64,000 nucleotides of DNA from GCA-2748575 sp965222725 (lineage in GTDB: Bacteria > Pseudomonadota > Gammaproteobacteria > Pseudomonadales > Ketobacteraceae): positions 558,001 through 622,000 of the forward strand of contig OZ244969.1 of NCBI GenBank assembly GCA_965222725.1, in the 5' to 3' direction. Positions 1 to 9,388 of this stretch are shown here, one piece after another. How positions within the stretch are numbered: position 1 is the stretch's first letter; each line of letters opens with the position of its first letter. A program made the translations under genes and the position numbers. The notes beneath the pieces are model-generated. The model ran no database searches and was not told the DNA's origin. It worked only from the letters and a program-made list of their open reading frames with translations.

Positions 1-110
1 TTTTGTTAATTATCAGCCGACTAGCGGGGACTTTTCACAGGTTGGCTAAGCTATCACTGCACCCTGTAAATGTGAAGTTTTAAACAGCAGTTTTGTGAAG
101 AAATTAACCT

Positions 111-375
111 GGGAGTCTCTGATCAAGCCCAGGTGGCCTCTGCGCAACCTGAAAGGTGCAAATGCAAGGCAAGTTTCGCCGTTAATGGCCGTCGTCCTTA
201 ACAAGAAACTTAACGCAGCAGTTGTGCCTTTCAGGCCGCGCCCAGAGGGTCCTTCAGGAATTCCCCCTGGCTGCGTTGTGCTGCTTCGCCGGGCAACCAG
301 CCCGCCTGCATCGCACGCCTTGCCAGGGAAAATTCCTGAAGGACAGAGGCCGCCTGGGCTTGATCAGAGACTCCC
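111..375. repeat. Nested fold-back (inverted-repeat) element downstream of ilvA
   Basis: The outer arms 111-142 and 344-375 are 32-nt inverted repeats with one or two mismatches. Inside them, 250-262 and 331-343 are a perfect 13-nt inverted pair, and 148-156 pairs with 227-235. The whole 265-bp block can fold into a branched structure ending just before the ilvA stop. It has no credible ORF. It could be a MITE-like intergenic element or an elaborate terminator; the arms and nesting are seen directly, the role is not known. Confidence 0.7.
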
Positions 376-398
376 TAGATAAGGCAACAAAACCGTTT

Positions 399-1928
399 TT
401 ATTGCAAGAAGAGACCATAGGCCGGGTTATCACACTCATCCCAGTAGCGATAACCCAGTTCGTTGAAATAGCGAATCAGCACATCATGCTCCTGCTCCGG
501 CACCTGCAACCCCACCAGTACCCGGCCATAAGCTGCACCATGATTGCGATAATGGAACAGGCTGATGTTCCACTTTGCACCAAGCTTGATCAGAAACTGC
601 AGCAAGGCCCCGGGGCGCTCAGGAAACTCAAAACGGAACAATACCTCGTTGGGCACCCCTTTGCCGTCTTCCGTCTGGCCACGGCCACCCACCATATGGC
701 GAATGTGCAGCTTGGCCATTTCATTGTCGGTAAGATTGGTTACCCCGTAGCCTTTTTCCCGCAGCTTTTCGGTGACTTCGGCGGTTTCGCCCACGCCGCC
801 ACTGGTTTGAATACCCACGAATACATGGGCCGCATCGGATGCGGCAAAACGGTAATTGAATTCGGTGATACTGCGCTTGCCCAGGGTGTCGCAGAATTGC
901 AGAAAGCTGCCGGGCTGCTCCGGAATCGTCACGGCAAAAATCGCTTCGCGACGCTCACCCAGCTCGGCCCGCTCGGCAATGTGACGCAGGCGATCAAAGT
1001 TGACGTTGGCGCCACTGGCAATGGCCATTAACGTCTGACCCTGAGTTTGTTCCCGTTCCACGTATTTTTTCAGGCCGGCGATGGAAAGCGCACCGGCCGG
1101 TTCACAGATGGAACGGGTATCGTCGAACACATCCTTTACAGCGGCACAGATTTCGTCGGTGGTAACGGTAATCACTTCATCCACGTATTCCCTGGCCAGG
1201 CGGAATGTTTCCTCGCCGATCTGTTTTACCGCCACACCGTCGGCAAACAGGCCTACCTGGTCCAGCACCACCCGCTCATCGGCCTGCAGGGCCGCATGCA
1301 AACAGGCGGAATCCTTGGGTTCTACTCCCACGATTTTGATATCCGGGCGCAAGTATTTGATGTAGCAGCTGACACCGGCAATCAGACCACCGCCACCCAC
1401 GGGAATAAAGATGGCTTCCAGTGGTCCGGTATGCTGACGCAGGATTTCCATGCCGATGGTGCCCTGTCCGGCAATCACATCGGGGTCATCGTAGGGATGA
1501 ACAAAGGTATAGCCTTTCAGATCTTCCAGTTGCTTGGCATGAGCATAGGCTTCATCAAAAATATCCCCGTGCAGCACCACATTGCCGCCGTGGGCACGCA
1601 CCGAGGCCACTTTGATTTCCGGCGTGGTTTTAGGCATGACAATCACGGCATTAATACCCAGGCCTGAAGCAGCCAGCGCTACACCCTGCGCATGATTGCC
1701 GGCCGATGCGGTAATCACGCCCCGCTCTTTCTGTTCATCGCTCAGGTTAACAATCTTGTTGTAGGCACCACGCAGCTTGAAGGAAAACACCGGCTGCAGA
1801 TCTTCCCGTTTCAGCAGAACCTGGTTGTCGAGGCGACGGGACAGTGAGCGGGCCGGTTCCACCGGGGTTTCCAGTGCCACATCGTAAACCTGAGCCTGGA
1901 GAATACGTTTAATGTAAGCGTTAAGCAT
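399..1928 (-). CDS. ilvA: Threonine ammonia-lyase (threonine dehydratase), biosynthetic
   Basis: Converts L-threonine to 2-oxobutanoate and ammonia, the first committed step of isoleucine synthesis; cytoplasmic and PLP-dependent. The 509-aa length matches the long biosynthetic form. The N-terminal type II PLP fold has the cofactor lysine in SFKLRGAYNK (about residues 49-58), ASAGNHAQGVA near 75 and the phosphate-binding run PVGGGG near 176. Two C-terminal ACT-like regulatory domains follow (about 330-410 and 425-505; PGSFLQF and PGALLQF), the usual site of isoleucine/valine control. It is divergent from rpiA across a 230-bp gap. Confidence 0.97.
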   Translation of the reverse strand: MLNAYIKRILQAQVYDVALETPVEPARSLSRRLDNQVLLKREDLQPVFSFKLRGAYNKIVNLSDEQKERGVITASAGNHAQGVALAASGLGINAVIVMPKTTPEIKVASVRAHGGNVVLHGDIFDEAYAHAKQLEDLKGYTFVHPYDDPDVIAGQGTIGMEILRQHTGPLEAIFIPVGGGGLIAGVSCYIKYLRPDIKIVGVEPKDSACLHAALQADERVVLDQVGLFADGVAVKQIGEETFRLAREYVDEVITVTTDEICAAVKDVFDDTRSICEPAGALSIAGLKKYVEREQTQGQTLMAIASGANVNFDRLRHIAERAELGERREAIFAVTIPEQPGSFLQFCDTLGKRSITEFNYRFAASDAAHVFVGIQTSGGVGETAEVTEKLREKGYGVTNLTDNEMAKLHIRHMVGGRGQTEDGKGVPNEVLFRFEFPERPGALLQFLIKLGAKWNISLFHYRNHGAAYGRVLVGLQVPEQEHDVLIRYFNELGYRYWDECDNPAYGLFLQ

Positions 1929-2158
1929 GATGCCTGGGATTCTGCCTTATCATTTTTGCCGGAATATCATTCATAGTAACAGATGGCCTGCAGTTCCACA
2001 CCTGAAGGGGTGGAAAAGTACAGAAAGGTTTAGTCAGCTCCGGATTCCTTCTATAATGGCGCCCGATTCCGGTGATCCGCGATACAGCGCTCTCAGCTCA
2101 ATCAACAACAGGTTATAAAACCGCTCAAGCCAACTACCCATAAAACAAGAGGCCACCC

Positions 2159-2821
2159 ATGACACAGGACGAACTGAAACAGGCAGTTGCCAGAAAAGCG
2201 ATCGACTATGTGGTGGAAGGCGAAATCGTAGGCGTGGGCACCGGCTCCACCGCCAACTACTTTATTGATTACCTGGCGGAGATCAAGGATCGCATTGAAG
2301 GTACCGTCGCCAGCTCGGAAGCCAGCAAACAACGGCTGGAAAGCCACGGGATTCCGGTGTATGACCTGAACACAGTGGACAGCGTACCCGTGTACGTTGA
2401 CGGCGCCGATGAAACCGATCCCAATCTGTGCCTGATCAAAGGCGGCGGCGGCGCCCTGACCCGGGAAAAAATCATTGCCGATGTCGCGCAGAAATTTGTG
2501 TGTATTGCGGATACCAGCAAGTATGTGAAAGTACTGGGCAACTATCCGTTGCCGGTTGAAGTCATCCCCATGGCCCGTTCCCACGTGGCACGCCAGATCG
2601 TCAAACACCTTGGTGGCGACCCCGTGTATCGCGAAGGCTTTGTCACAGACAACGGCAATATCATTCTGGATATTCACAACCTGCAGATTGCCAAACCGGT
2701 GGAAACAGAAGCCAGAATCAATAATATCGTGGGTGTGGTCACCAACGGCTTGTTTGCCCGCCGCAGCGCTGATGTACTGCTACTGGGCAAAGAGGATGGT
2801 GTTGAGGTTATAGAGGTGTAA
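2159..2821 (+). CDS. rpiA: Ribose-5-phosphate isomerase A
   Basis: Interconverts ribose 5-phosphate and ribulose 5-phosphate in the non-oxidative pentose phosphate pathway. The 220-aa length is standard. Family motifs are clear: GTGSTANYF (about 27-35), SSEASKQRL, DGADETDP and KGGGGALTREK, which carry the phosphate-binding and catalytic Asp/Lys residues. An AGAGG ribosome-binding site lies just before the ATG. The ilvA/rpiA divergent pair is a common gammaproteobacterial arrangement. Confidence 0.97.
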   Translation: MTQDELKQAVARKAIDYVVEGEIVGVGTGSTANYFIDYLAEIKDRIEGTVASSEASKQRLESHGIPVYDLNTVDSVPVYVDGADETDPNLCLIKGGGGALTREKIIADVAQKFVCIADTSKYVKVLGNYPLPVEVIPMARSHVARQIVKHLGGDPVYREGFVTDNGNIILDIHNLQIAKPVETEARINNIVGVVTNGLFARRSADVLLLGKEDGVEVIEV

Positions 2822-2851
2822 GCAGTAAGCGTGTAATCCTGCTGACACCTC

Positions 2852-3463
2852 TTAAAACCATTTGAGTTTTTTCTGGTACACCCTGTCTTTGGCATCAAAC
2901 CAGCGGTTGTTTGCCTTGTTTTGCGCAACCGCCTGTTCCTTGGCTTTTTTCACTTCTTTCTGTAATTCTTCGCAACTTCCCAGAACACCGAGTTCACCCA
3001 GACGCTTGTCCAGATCTCGCACCATATCGATGGCGTAGTCTTTGTGAACAGACTCGTGCCGGGCCACCATACGTACATAATTGTCCCAGTTATCCGCAAG
3101 CTGCTGACTGGCTTGCCATTTGTTTTTCCAGTGAGGCAAGGTAATAGTTACATTCAGAATGGGGGTGTAGCTGGTGAGACGACATTTATAAAGGCCGGGG
3201 CGGAACTGGTACTTCAGCTGCAGATCGTAAGAGGTCCAGGCCACTCTTACCCAATGATCGGTACCCTCGACGACACCTTTCATATCCGCTTTGCCGCCCG
3301 CCTTTTGAATTTGCTGCCAGATCTGCTGGCGGGTTGATGCATTGAATTCATAATAGGATTTGGATTCATGGATGACCGGCTCCGCCGCAACTGTCACTGA
3401 CAGCAACCATAACAGGCCACCAATAGTCAGGTTTATCTTTCCAACAAAATTGATTTTTCTCAT
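2852..3463 (-). CDS. DUF922-type predicted secreted Zn-dependent protease
   Basis: 203 aa with an N-terminal signal peptide ending near VAAEP. A cluster of aromatic and beta-strand-rich segments is followed by HESVH (an HExxH zinc motif) in ARHESVHKDYAIDM, and a basic C-terminal region. This order is typical of the DUF922 family of predicted zinc proteases. The predicted location is periplasmic. It converges on rpiA (30 bp apart) and is divergent from the P450 operon. The substrate is unknown. Confidence 0.75.
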   Translation of the reverse strand: MRKINFVGKINLTIGGLLWLLSVTVAAEPVIHESKSYYEFNASTRQQIWQQIQKAGGKADMKGVVEGTDHWVRVAWTSYDLQLKYQFRPGLYKCRLTSYTPILNVTITLPHWKNKWQASQQLADNWDNYVRMVARHESVHKDYAIDMVRDLDKRLGELGVLGSCEELQKEVKKAKEQAVAQNKANNRWFDAKDRVYQKKLKWF

Positions 3464-3568
3464 CCCTGATCACCCAACTATAAATGCGTTACCAATAAAC
3501 AGTACTACCAAAACTGAAGAATACACCACCCGGACCTTCCGGAAAACGCAGTTCACAGCAAGGAAACA

Positions 3569-3599
3569 AACAAAAGGTTTACACAGTAAACCTTTTGTT
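3569..3599. promoter_or_regulatory. 31-bp perfect palindrome, candidate TetR operator
   Basis: Two 14-nt arms (AACAAAAGGTTTAC and its exact complement) flank a 3-nt centre. The site sits in the divergent gap between the DUF922 gene and the P450-TetR operon, 40 bp before the chosen P450 start. The length and position suit an operator for the TetR protein encoded two genes down; that assignment is inference. A terminator is less likely because the arms are A+T-rich and no gene ends here. Confidence 0.6.
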
Positions 3600-3639
3600 C
3601 TATGGTCAATGGAGTTACCAGTCACGAGAGACTTTCGTC

Positions 3640-5025
3640 ATGCGGCTCAATGCCTATCACAGCTATCGTCAGGCCCTGTCGCTGGGTATGACGGCAGCCC
3701 TCAAAACCTATTCACTGGTCAGCCCGGCCAGCCGCTCAAGGTTGGTCAAAGCACCTCGGGCTATACCCGAAAAGCGCAAACGCCACCCGGAGGATTTTAA
3801 TCCCCTCAGCCACGAGTGTTTTCAGAATCCCTATGAGTTTTATCGGGTGCTGCGGGATGATTACCCGGTGTATCGCCTGGCCAATGGGGTCGTTTGTATA
3901 TCCCGTTACCAGGATATTGTGGATCTGAGCCGGAACACGACGGTATTTGCTTCGCAGCATCAGGGGCTGGTGGCCAACCTGCAACCTCATCAGGACTTAT
4001 TGAAGGAAGTGGCCAGGTTCGAAGGGCTCGGTAGCGCCGGTGTGATACCTGCAGATGTACTGGCCACCTCGGACCCACCACGCCACACCGCCGAGCGTAA
4101 AGTGGGCCACGCCTGCCTGAACAGCCGCTTTGTGCAGCAGCAGGAAGCGGAGGTCCGGGAATTGTGTCGGGGCATGCTGGCACCCTGGCTGGTCAAAGGT
4201 GACATGGAATTCATGCAGGCCATTGGCTGGCGCCTGCCTATGGTGCTGATTATCCGCTTAATGGGCTTGCCGGAGCAGGATTTTGCACAAATCAAAACCT
4301 GGTGTGTGCAGATCCTGGATTCCCAGAACGGTGTACAGTCCGGTAAGGAACTGGCGCTGAGCCGGGCGGCGGCCCTGTCCTTTCTGCGTTACTGCTGGCG
4401 CCATTACCTGGCGGCAAAAAAGCGACCCGGCGAAAACCTGCTGGGAATCTTTGCCCAGGCAGCAATGGACCCCGCCACGGATTTTGATGATCAACGGGCG
4501 GCCAGCGCTGTTTTCCAGCTGCTGATTGCCGGCAGTGATTCTTCCGCCACCACCATGGGAAACGCCCTCCGGCTTTTGATTGAACACCCCGACATTCAGC
4601 AGACACTGCGTGATAACCCGGATCAGATTCCCGCCTTTATTGAAGAAGTGTTCCGCCTTGAATCTGCTTTCCAGGGCCACTTCCGCTGGGTAACAACACC
4701 CACCCGCCTGCACGGTGCCCACCTGCCGAAAGGCACCCGCATTTTTCTGATGTGGGCATCGGGCAACCGGGATGAACGCTTCTGGGATCAGCCGGACCAG
4801 CTCCTTCTGAACCGCCGTAATGGCAAAAAACACCTTACCTTTGGCCACGGGATTCATGCCTGCCTGGGCCGTGAACTGGCCCGTATGGAGATCCGGATTC
4901 TGTTACAGGCGTTCCTGCAAAACACCACGGATTTGCGTATTGCGGGAGAAACACCCTACATTGCGTCGATGTTTTCCCGCACACTGGTACAATTGCCGCT
5001 TCAATTTAAAAAAGTCAGCCACTGA
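3640..5025 (+). CDS. Cytochrome P450
   Basis: A haem monooxygenase of about 461 aa. The I-helix signature is LLIAGSDSSATT (acid-alcohol region altered to D-S-S), the ExxR motif is in EEVFRLES, and the haem-ligand loop is FGHGIHACLGRELA with the conserved Cys. There is no membrane anchor, so it is a soluble bacterial class I type that needs separate ferredoxin partners, none of which is nearby. I chose ATG 3640; the frame stays open upstream to a TTG at 3595, but that start overlaps the palindrome. The TetR gene follows 8 bp later, implying one operon. Substrate unknown; lipid or terpenoid oxidation is a guess. Confidence 0.93.
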   Translation: MRLNAYHSYRQALSLGMTAALKTYSLVSPASRSRLVKAPRAIPEKRKRHPEDFNPLSHECFQNPYEFYRVLRDDYPVYRLANGVVCISRYQDIVDLSRNTTVFASQHQGLVANLQPHQDLLKEVARFEGLGSAGVIPADVLATSDPPRHTAERKVGHACLNSRFVQQQEAEVRELCRGMLAPWLVKGDMEFMQAIGWRLPMVLIIRLMGLPEQDFAQIKTWCVQILDSQNGVQSGKELALSRAAALSFLRYCWRHYLAAKKRPGENLLGIFAQAAMDPATDFDDQRAASAVFQLLIAGSDSSATTMGNALRLLIEHPDIQQTLRDNPDQIPAFIEEVFRLESAFQGHFRWVTTPTRLHGAHLPKGTRIFLMWASGNRDERFWDQPDQLLLNRRNGKKHLTFGHGIHACLGRELARMEIRILLQAFLQNTTDLRIAGETPYIASMFSRTLVQLPLQFKKVSH

Positions 5026-5033
5026 AAAGAGCT

Positions 5034-5654
5034 ATGCCAAAAACCAAAAAGGGAAAGTACCAGAACCGTGATGTGTATCTGAATGCCGCACTGGATATTA
5101 TTCGCGAGGAAGGCGTTGAACGACTCACTATGCGCCATCTGGCGGAAACGCTGGATGTCAGCGCCATGGCGGTGTACAAACATTTCCCCAACAAAAAAGA
5201 GCTGTTGAAAGCCCTGTTGGATGCCTTTATTGCCCGTTCCGATGTGCTGCCGGACAAGCATCTGCCCTGGCAGGACTGGGTTCACCATGTGGCCGAAAAA
5301 ATGTTTGCCGCCCTGCAGGGTGAAACCATCTGGCTGACGGTGCTGGGATCCATGGATATTGGCGAAAAAGCACTGGAAGTAACCCAGGCGTTTCTAACTC
5401 GGCTGACGGACGAAGGCTTTGATAATCTGGCTGCCCTTGAAGCCTACCTCGCCATGCTGCAGGTGGTGATGGGGTCAGCCTTGCTGCAGGCCTCCATCAC
5501 ACAACATCAGGAAAAAGCGCTAATGGCTGCCAATGGGGCCTTTGGCGAAGCGAAAGGAAAGCAGTTATTACAGCGCTCACAGGTTGAGCTGGGGCTTTCC
5601 TTTCTGATTGCGGGAATGGAAAAGCGGCATCAGGCCACCACTCTTACGCCGTGA
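5034..5654 (+). CDS. TetR/AcrR-family transcriptional regulator
   Basis: 206 aa with a typical N-terminal TetR helix-turn-helix: LTMRHLAETLDVSAMAVYKH (about residues 27-46), then FPNKKELL. The C-terminal ligand-binding domain is helical and unassigned. It follows the P450 gene by 8 bp, so it probably controls this operon through the palindrome at 3569-3599 (inference). Its last 25 bp overlap the 3' end of the convergent gene at 5630. Confidence 0.92.
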   Translation: MPKTKKGKYQNRDVYLNAALDIIREEGVERLTMRHLAETLDVSAMAVYKHFPNKKELLKALLDAFIARSDVLPDKHLPWQDWVHHVAEKMFAALQGETIWLTVLGSMDIGEKALEVTQAFLTRLTDEGFDNLAALEAYLAMLQVVMGSALLQASITQHQEKALMAANGAFGEAKGKQLLQRSQVELGLSFLIAGMEKRHQATTLTP

Positions 5655-6727
5655 CTGTGATCATCGGTCAGAATTTCAAAGGCGGCCCGGTTGCGTGTTT
5701 CCAGCACCCGTTCCGGTTTGCCTTTTTCACGTATCACTAACCGGCAGCCGGCGATTTTGCAGTTCAGACAGGTGTTGGAGCCGCCAGGTGGATTGTAATA
5801 ATTCAGTCCCACAAAATGATAACGGGGCGCATAGATATCACAGACAATGGAAATATCCCCCTGAGCAGTTTCCACGTGCCAGTTAAAATAATTAAAGGTG
5901 GCTTTGGCCGTTACCGCTTTGAGCAAATTGTTGATTTTGATTTCCCGGCCATCAACACGCACCACCAGCGTCGTCATCCAGGGAGTCCATACCGGGCCTA
6001 TTTTTAAACGGGCGGTGCCCATTTCCAGAAAGGCATCCGGTTCGTTATCAAAACCCGCCACCTGCCCCCAGGCATAACGGTCGGTATGCTTTTCACCCCA
6101 GTTATGATTCTCACTGCCCTGCCAGTTTTCCACGTGAATGGTTTCACCGTTCACCATCAGTGAACCGTTGTAGAGCACATTGGGATTGCCCACCAACGCT
6201 TTGGCTTTAGGTAAAGGCGCTTCGTAAAAAGATTCCGGCAACAACAGCAGCGGTTGTTCGCCCACAGAGTAATTCAGATGCCAGCTGATTTTATTGCCAT
6301 TAAGGGCGGCGCTGCCTTTGGCTTCGCCCGGTTTCAGGCTGGCGATATCACTGATTTTTACCGCCAGTCCTTCGCTGGAAAAAGAACACTTGCTGAAAGG
6401 CACTTCCTCTTTGGCGGCGGTTACCTGGTGGGTTTCACCATCAAAGTAAATCACCCAGAGTTCACCGATGTTATCCTGCGGGCGGCCTTTGGGGGAAAAG
6501 ATCGTATAGCGAATCCAGAACGCATGGGGCTTGTCCGGGTGATTGGCCCTTAAAAAGTAGCTTTCATAATGCCCTTTGCTGCTGGTGTCATCAAAGCGGC
6601 AGCGGTTAACTTCCCGGCGCTGCTGCGAAAAATGATCAATGGTTCGATCCCTGCTGTCTACCATGGGTGAACGGGTATCCTTTGTTGTTGCCGTCGCAGT
6701 CGTTTTTGTTGTGTTTGCCTGAACCAT
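5630..6727 (-). CDS. CrtC/tocopherol-cyclase-like beta-barrel protein
   Basis: 365 aa, rich in beta-strands and tryptophans, with GSENHNWGEKHTDRYAWGQV near the middle. That pattern of Asn/His/Trp followed by a YAWGQ strand resembles the lipocalin-like CrtC (hydroxyneurosporene synthase)/tocopherol cyclase superfamily. No signal peptide is evident; the first 25 residues are Thr-rich and probably disordered. It is the last gene of a minus-strand group with 6765 and the GMC oxidoreductase, which suggests a shared lipid or terpenoid substrate. The fold call is moderate and the reaction unknown. Confidence 0.55.
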   Translation of the reverse strand: MVQANTTKTTATATTKDTRSPMVDSRDRTIDHFSQQRREVNRCRFDDTSSKGHYESYFLRANHPDKPHAFWIRYTIFSPKGRPQDNIGELWVIYFDGETHQVTAAKEEVPFSKCSFSSEGLAVKISDIASLKPGEAKGSAALNGNKISWHLNYSVGEQPLLLLPESFYEAPLPKAKALVGNPNVLYNGSLMVNGETIHVENWQGSENHNWGEKHTDRYAWGQVAGFDNEPDAFLEMGTARLKIGPVWTPWMTTLVVRVDGREIKINNLLKAVTAKATFNYFNWHVETAQGDISIVCDIYAPRYHFVGLNYYNPPGGSNTCLNCKIAGCRLVIREKGKPERVLETRNRAAFEILTDDHSHGVRVVA

Positions 6728-6764
6728 TTTAGCTGCTCCCCCGAATAAGTATCAGAAATCTGCG

Positions 6765-7208
6765 TCAGGAATTGGCCGTGGCCGGTGAATCGTCATTTTC
6801 GATACGCAATGCCTTGAAAGGAAAAGCGATCATGGAATCCTCGTAACGCACTTCCGCATAGCCAATGGCCTCGCCCTGGTGATAGAGAGTTAACGGGCAG
6901 GTGATCAGGGATTCTTTCAGTTCCGTGAGCGAGTAGGTTTTTTCACCGGCGGCACGCACCAGGCCAATGCCCGGAAATTCAAAATCCAGTTCATAACGGG
7001 GGCCGGACAGTTTAAAAGTTAGCTCACCATCGGTGCGCGTTTCATAGTCCCGGCCCGCCAGTGTCACTTTACCACTGAAAGGCTGTGGTGCCAGCAGACG
7101 CGGCCCCTTACCCAGTTGTACCTTTACCGTAAATTCGAACGGCTCTTCCTGACGGGTTTCATTCAGTTCTACCCATCCGCGCATGGTTTCGTTCAATGTC
7201 AGTTGCAT
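6765..7208 (-). CDS. Conserved hypothetical protein in GMC operon
   Basis: 147 aa, beta-rich, no signal peptide or membrane segment. I recognise no family. It lies 53 bp after the GMC oxidoreductase and 37 bp before the CrtC-like gene, all on the same strand, so it is likely co-transcribed. Confidence 0.7.
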   Translation of the reverse strand: MQLTLNETMRGWVELNETRQEEPFEFTVKVQLGKGPRLLAPQPFSGKVTLAGRDYETRTDGELTFKLSGPRYELDFEFPGIGLVRAAGEKTYSLTELKESLITCPLTLYHQGEAIGYAEVRYEDSMIAFPFKALRIENDDSPATANS

Positions 7209-7261
7209 GGTATTACCCTTCTGTATTGTTAAAAACGTGACAACTTCTGCGCCAGCAAGGC

Positions 7262-9247
7262 TTAAACAGAAGCCATTTGCTGGCGGCTGACTCGCTCAGC
7301 CAGTTTCTGCGCTGCCCGGGTTGCCAGCGCCATAATGGTGACCTGAGGGTTAGCCCCCAGACTGGACGGCACAGCGCTGCCATCCATAACATATAAACCA
7401 TCCACGCCAAACACCTGGTGATCCATATCACAAACGCCGTTCCCGGGGTTGGCCGCAATCCGGCAAGTGCCCAGCGGATGGTAGGCGGAAATCGTAAAAT
7501 GCCGGGGCTTGAGCCCGGAGGCCAGCACGTCATCCAGCATGGCCTCGCTGGTGATTTTAGGCGCCCGGGAGACACCACCAAGATGCACGTATTCAGCACC
7601 GGCTTTCAGGTGCATCATCGCCAGCGCCCGAATGGCCTTGAGGAACAGGCGAAAATCCCGCTGGTTCATGTTGTAGGTAATCAAGGGCACATCAGGATGT
7701 AAACCCCGGCGGACTCTGCCCCGGGACTGGTCCTTGATCATAAAACCGAAATAGGCGGTGTGCTGGTAGTTTTCCGTAAAATCCACGTACTCATCACCCA
7801 CCAGAGGATTCAGCAAGCCATGGGCCACAAAAGGTGGCGTGCCCCCTTCAAACATAATGTCGTCATCGACCCAGTCAGCCACACCATATCCCTGGGGAAT
7901 GGTGCTGGTATTGGCAAAATGGCGATCCGGATAATAACCGGTTACCGCACCGGCAGGATGTATGGAAAGGTTGGCCCCCAGCCAGCGGTTTTTTATGCCG
8001 TTAGCCTGTAAAAACAGGGGCGTAAAGAAGGTGCCCATGCTGACCACAACGTTGCGGGCATTCAGGGTCAGGTGTCGTACCACGCCATCGTCCCCCACGC
8101 CTTCGGCCCGCACACCTTGCACACGGTTACCGTCCATTATCAGGCGGGTGGCTTTCATGCCGGTGAACAGGAATGCGCCACTGGACAAAGCCCTGGGGAC
8201 ATAACTGACATTGGTGGATTGCTTGGCATCCGTGGGGCAGCCAAACTGGCACAGACCCTGGCCGTCACAACCAGTGGCATTTCGCATAAGCGGATGGGTT
8301 TGTTTAAATCCCAGCGCCTGAGCGCCTTCTTCAATCACTTTTCCCACTTCCCCCACGTATTGGGGATCGGCCCGCTGGACCTGTAAAACCTCTTCCACAG
8401 ATTCAAAAAAAGGCGCCATATTGTCCGGTGTCAGTTCCCGCAGGCCAGACGCCACCCACTCATTCAGCACGCGATCAGGAGTGCGCAGGCAGGTGCCTGA
8501 ATTAATCGTGGTGGTGCCACCCACATTTTTACCCACAGGCACCGGAATAACCGCGTTACCGATAGCCACCGTGGAGCCGGAGGCACGATACAATTTAGGA
8601 ATCACTTCAGTAAGCTTGCCGGTAAAATCCCGGCGATCGTAGTAATGGCCTTCCTCCAGCATTACCACCGCCAGACCGCGGCTGGCCAGCTCATAGGCTG
8701 CCGCAGCGCCGCCGGCGCCGGTGCCGATCACCACCACGTCGGCCTCCAGGGACTGATCCCGCTCCAGATCGTTGACGGTAGTGATCTGGGATTGCCAGCG
8801 AAAGGTTTCAATCTGGCTGGGCACACGAATGCCATTATGGGTTTGTAGGCGCTTGAGGTTATCGTCATCCAGCAGATAGGCCACCCGGAAAGGGGCCGCC
8901 AGGGCACGCAACAGGGGGCCGGCCACCGGGCTCCGGCTCTGCTTTTCTATAAAAGCCTGGCGCTGCTCCAAGGGCGCACTGGCAAAGGCACGGCCATGAC
9001 TCAGCCAGAAACGCATCTCCAGGCTGCGCAATATGGCCAGCAGAGCGGTTTGTAATCCGGGAATACTGTCGAAATAGCGGTTAACGGAGTATGCCAGCTC
9101 ACTGGCATCCGGGGCGGGCAGCTTGCGGCCGGCAGGGAACAAGGCTTCCACCCAGGCACGCACCCGGGGGTTGTGGGCAAAATCAGAGCCGTGAGTAAAG
9201 TCACTCATTTTGCTGGCACCTGTGGCCGGATTTTCTGCAGCGGACAT
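7262..9247 (-). CDS. GMC-family FAD-dependent oxidoreductase
   Basis: About 661 aa. The Rossmann FAD site is VVVIGTGAGGAAAAYELASR (about residue 170), followed by the second GMC signature region GGTTTINSGTC. The C-terminal catalytic region has HPLGTCRIAANPGNGVCD (active-site His) and VMDGSAVPSSLGANPQVTIM. This layout fits long-chain alcohol or sterol oxidases of the GMC family. A Cys-rich stretch (CDGQGLCQFGCPTDAKQ) recalls family members with a ferredoxin-like insertion. The start was set at 9247 because GGGAGG lies 7 nt upstream; the frame extends to 9331. Confidence 0.93.
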   Translation of the reverse strand: MSAAENPATGASKMSDFTHGSDFAHNPRVRAWVEALFPAGRKLPAPDASELAYSVNRYFDSIPGLQTALLAILRSLEMRFWLSHGRAFASAPLEQRQAFIEKQSRSPVAGPLLRALAAPFRVAYLLDDDNLKRLQTHNGIRVPSQIETFRWQSQITTVNDLERDQSLEADVVVIGTGAGGAAAAYELASRGLAVVMLEEGHYYDRRDFTGKLTEVIPKLYRASGSTVAIGNAVIPVPVGKNVGGTTTINSGTCLRTPDRVLNEWVASGLRELTPDNMAPFFESVEEVLQVQRADPQYVGEVGKVIEEGAQALGFKQTHPLMRNATGCDGQGLCQFGCPTDAKQSTNVSYVPRALSSGAFLFTGMKATRLIMDGNRVQGVRAEGVGDDGVVRHLTLNARNVVVSMGTFFTPLFLQANGIKNRWLGANLSIHPAGAVTGYYPDRHFANTSTIPQGYGVADWVDDDIMFEGGTPPFVAHGLLNPLVGDEYVDFTENYQHTAYFGFMIKDQSRGRVRRGLHPDVPLITYNMNQRDFRLFLKAIRALAMMHLKAGAEYVHLGGVSRAPKITSEAMLDDVLASGLKPRHFTISAYHPLGTCRIAANPGNGVCDMDHQVFGVDGLYVMDGSAVPSSLGANPQVTIMALATRAAQKLAERVSRQQMASV

Positions 9248-9388
9248 ACAACAGCCTCCCGCATCAACTGATGTTAAGGCAGAACCGGAAACCGGACACT
9301 GCCTGACTGAACATTCAGTATATATCGTCACGGGAGGAATGCTTGTCTGGGAACACTCCTGGGCAAGGTAAGCAGAGTCAAGCGGGCT

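Noticed and set aside
222..1031. Long plus-strand frame opposite ilvA
   Set aside because: It is the complement of a well-supported ilvA gene and has no family features of its own.
2102..2677. Long minus-strand frame opposite rpiA
   Set aside because: Antisense shadow of rpiA; no ribosome-binding site or recognisable motif.
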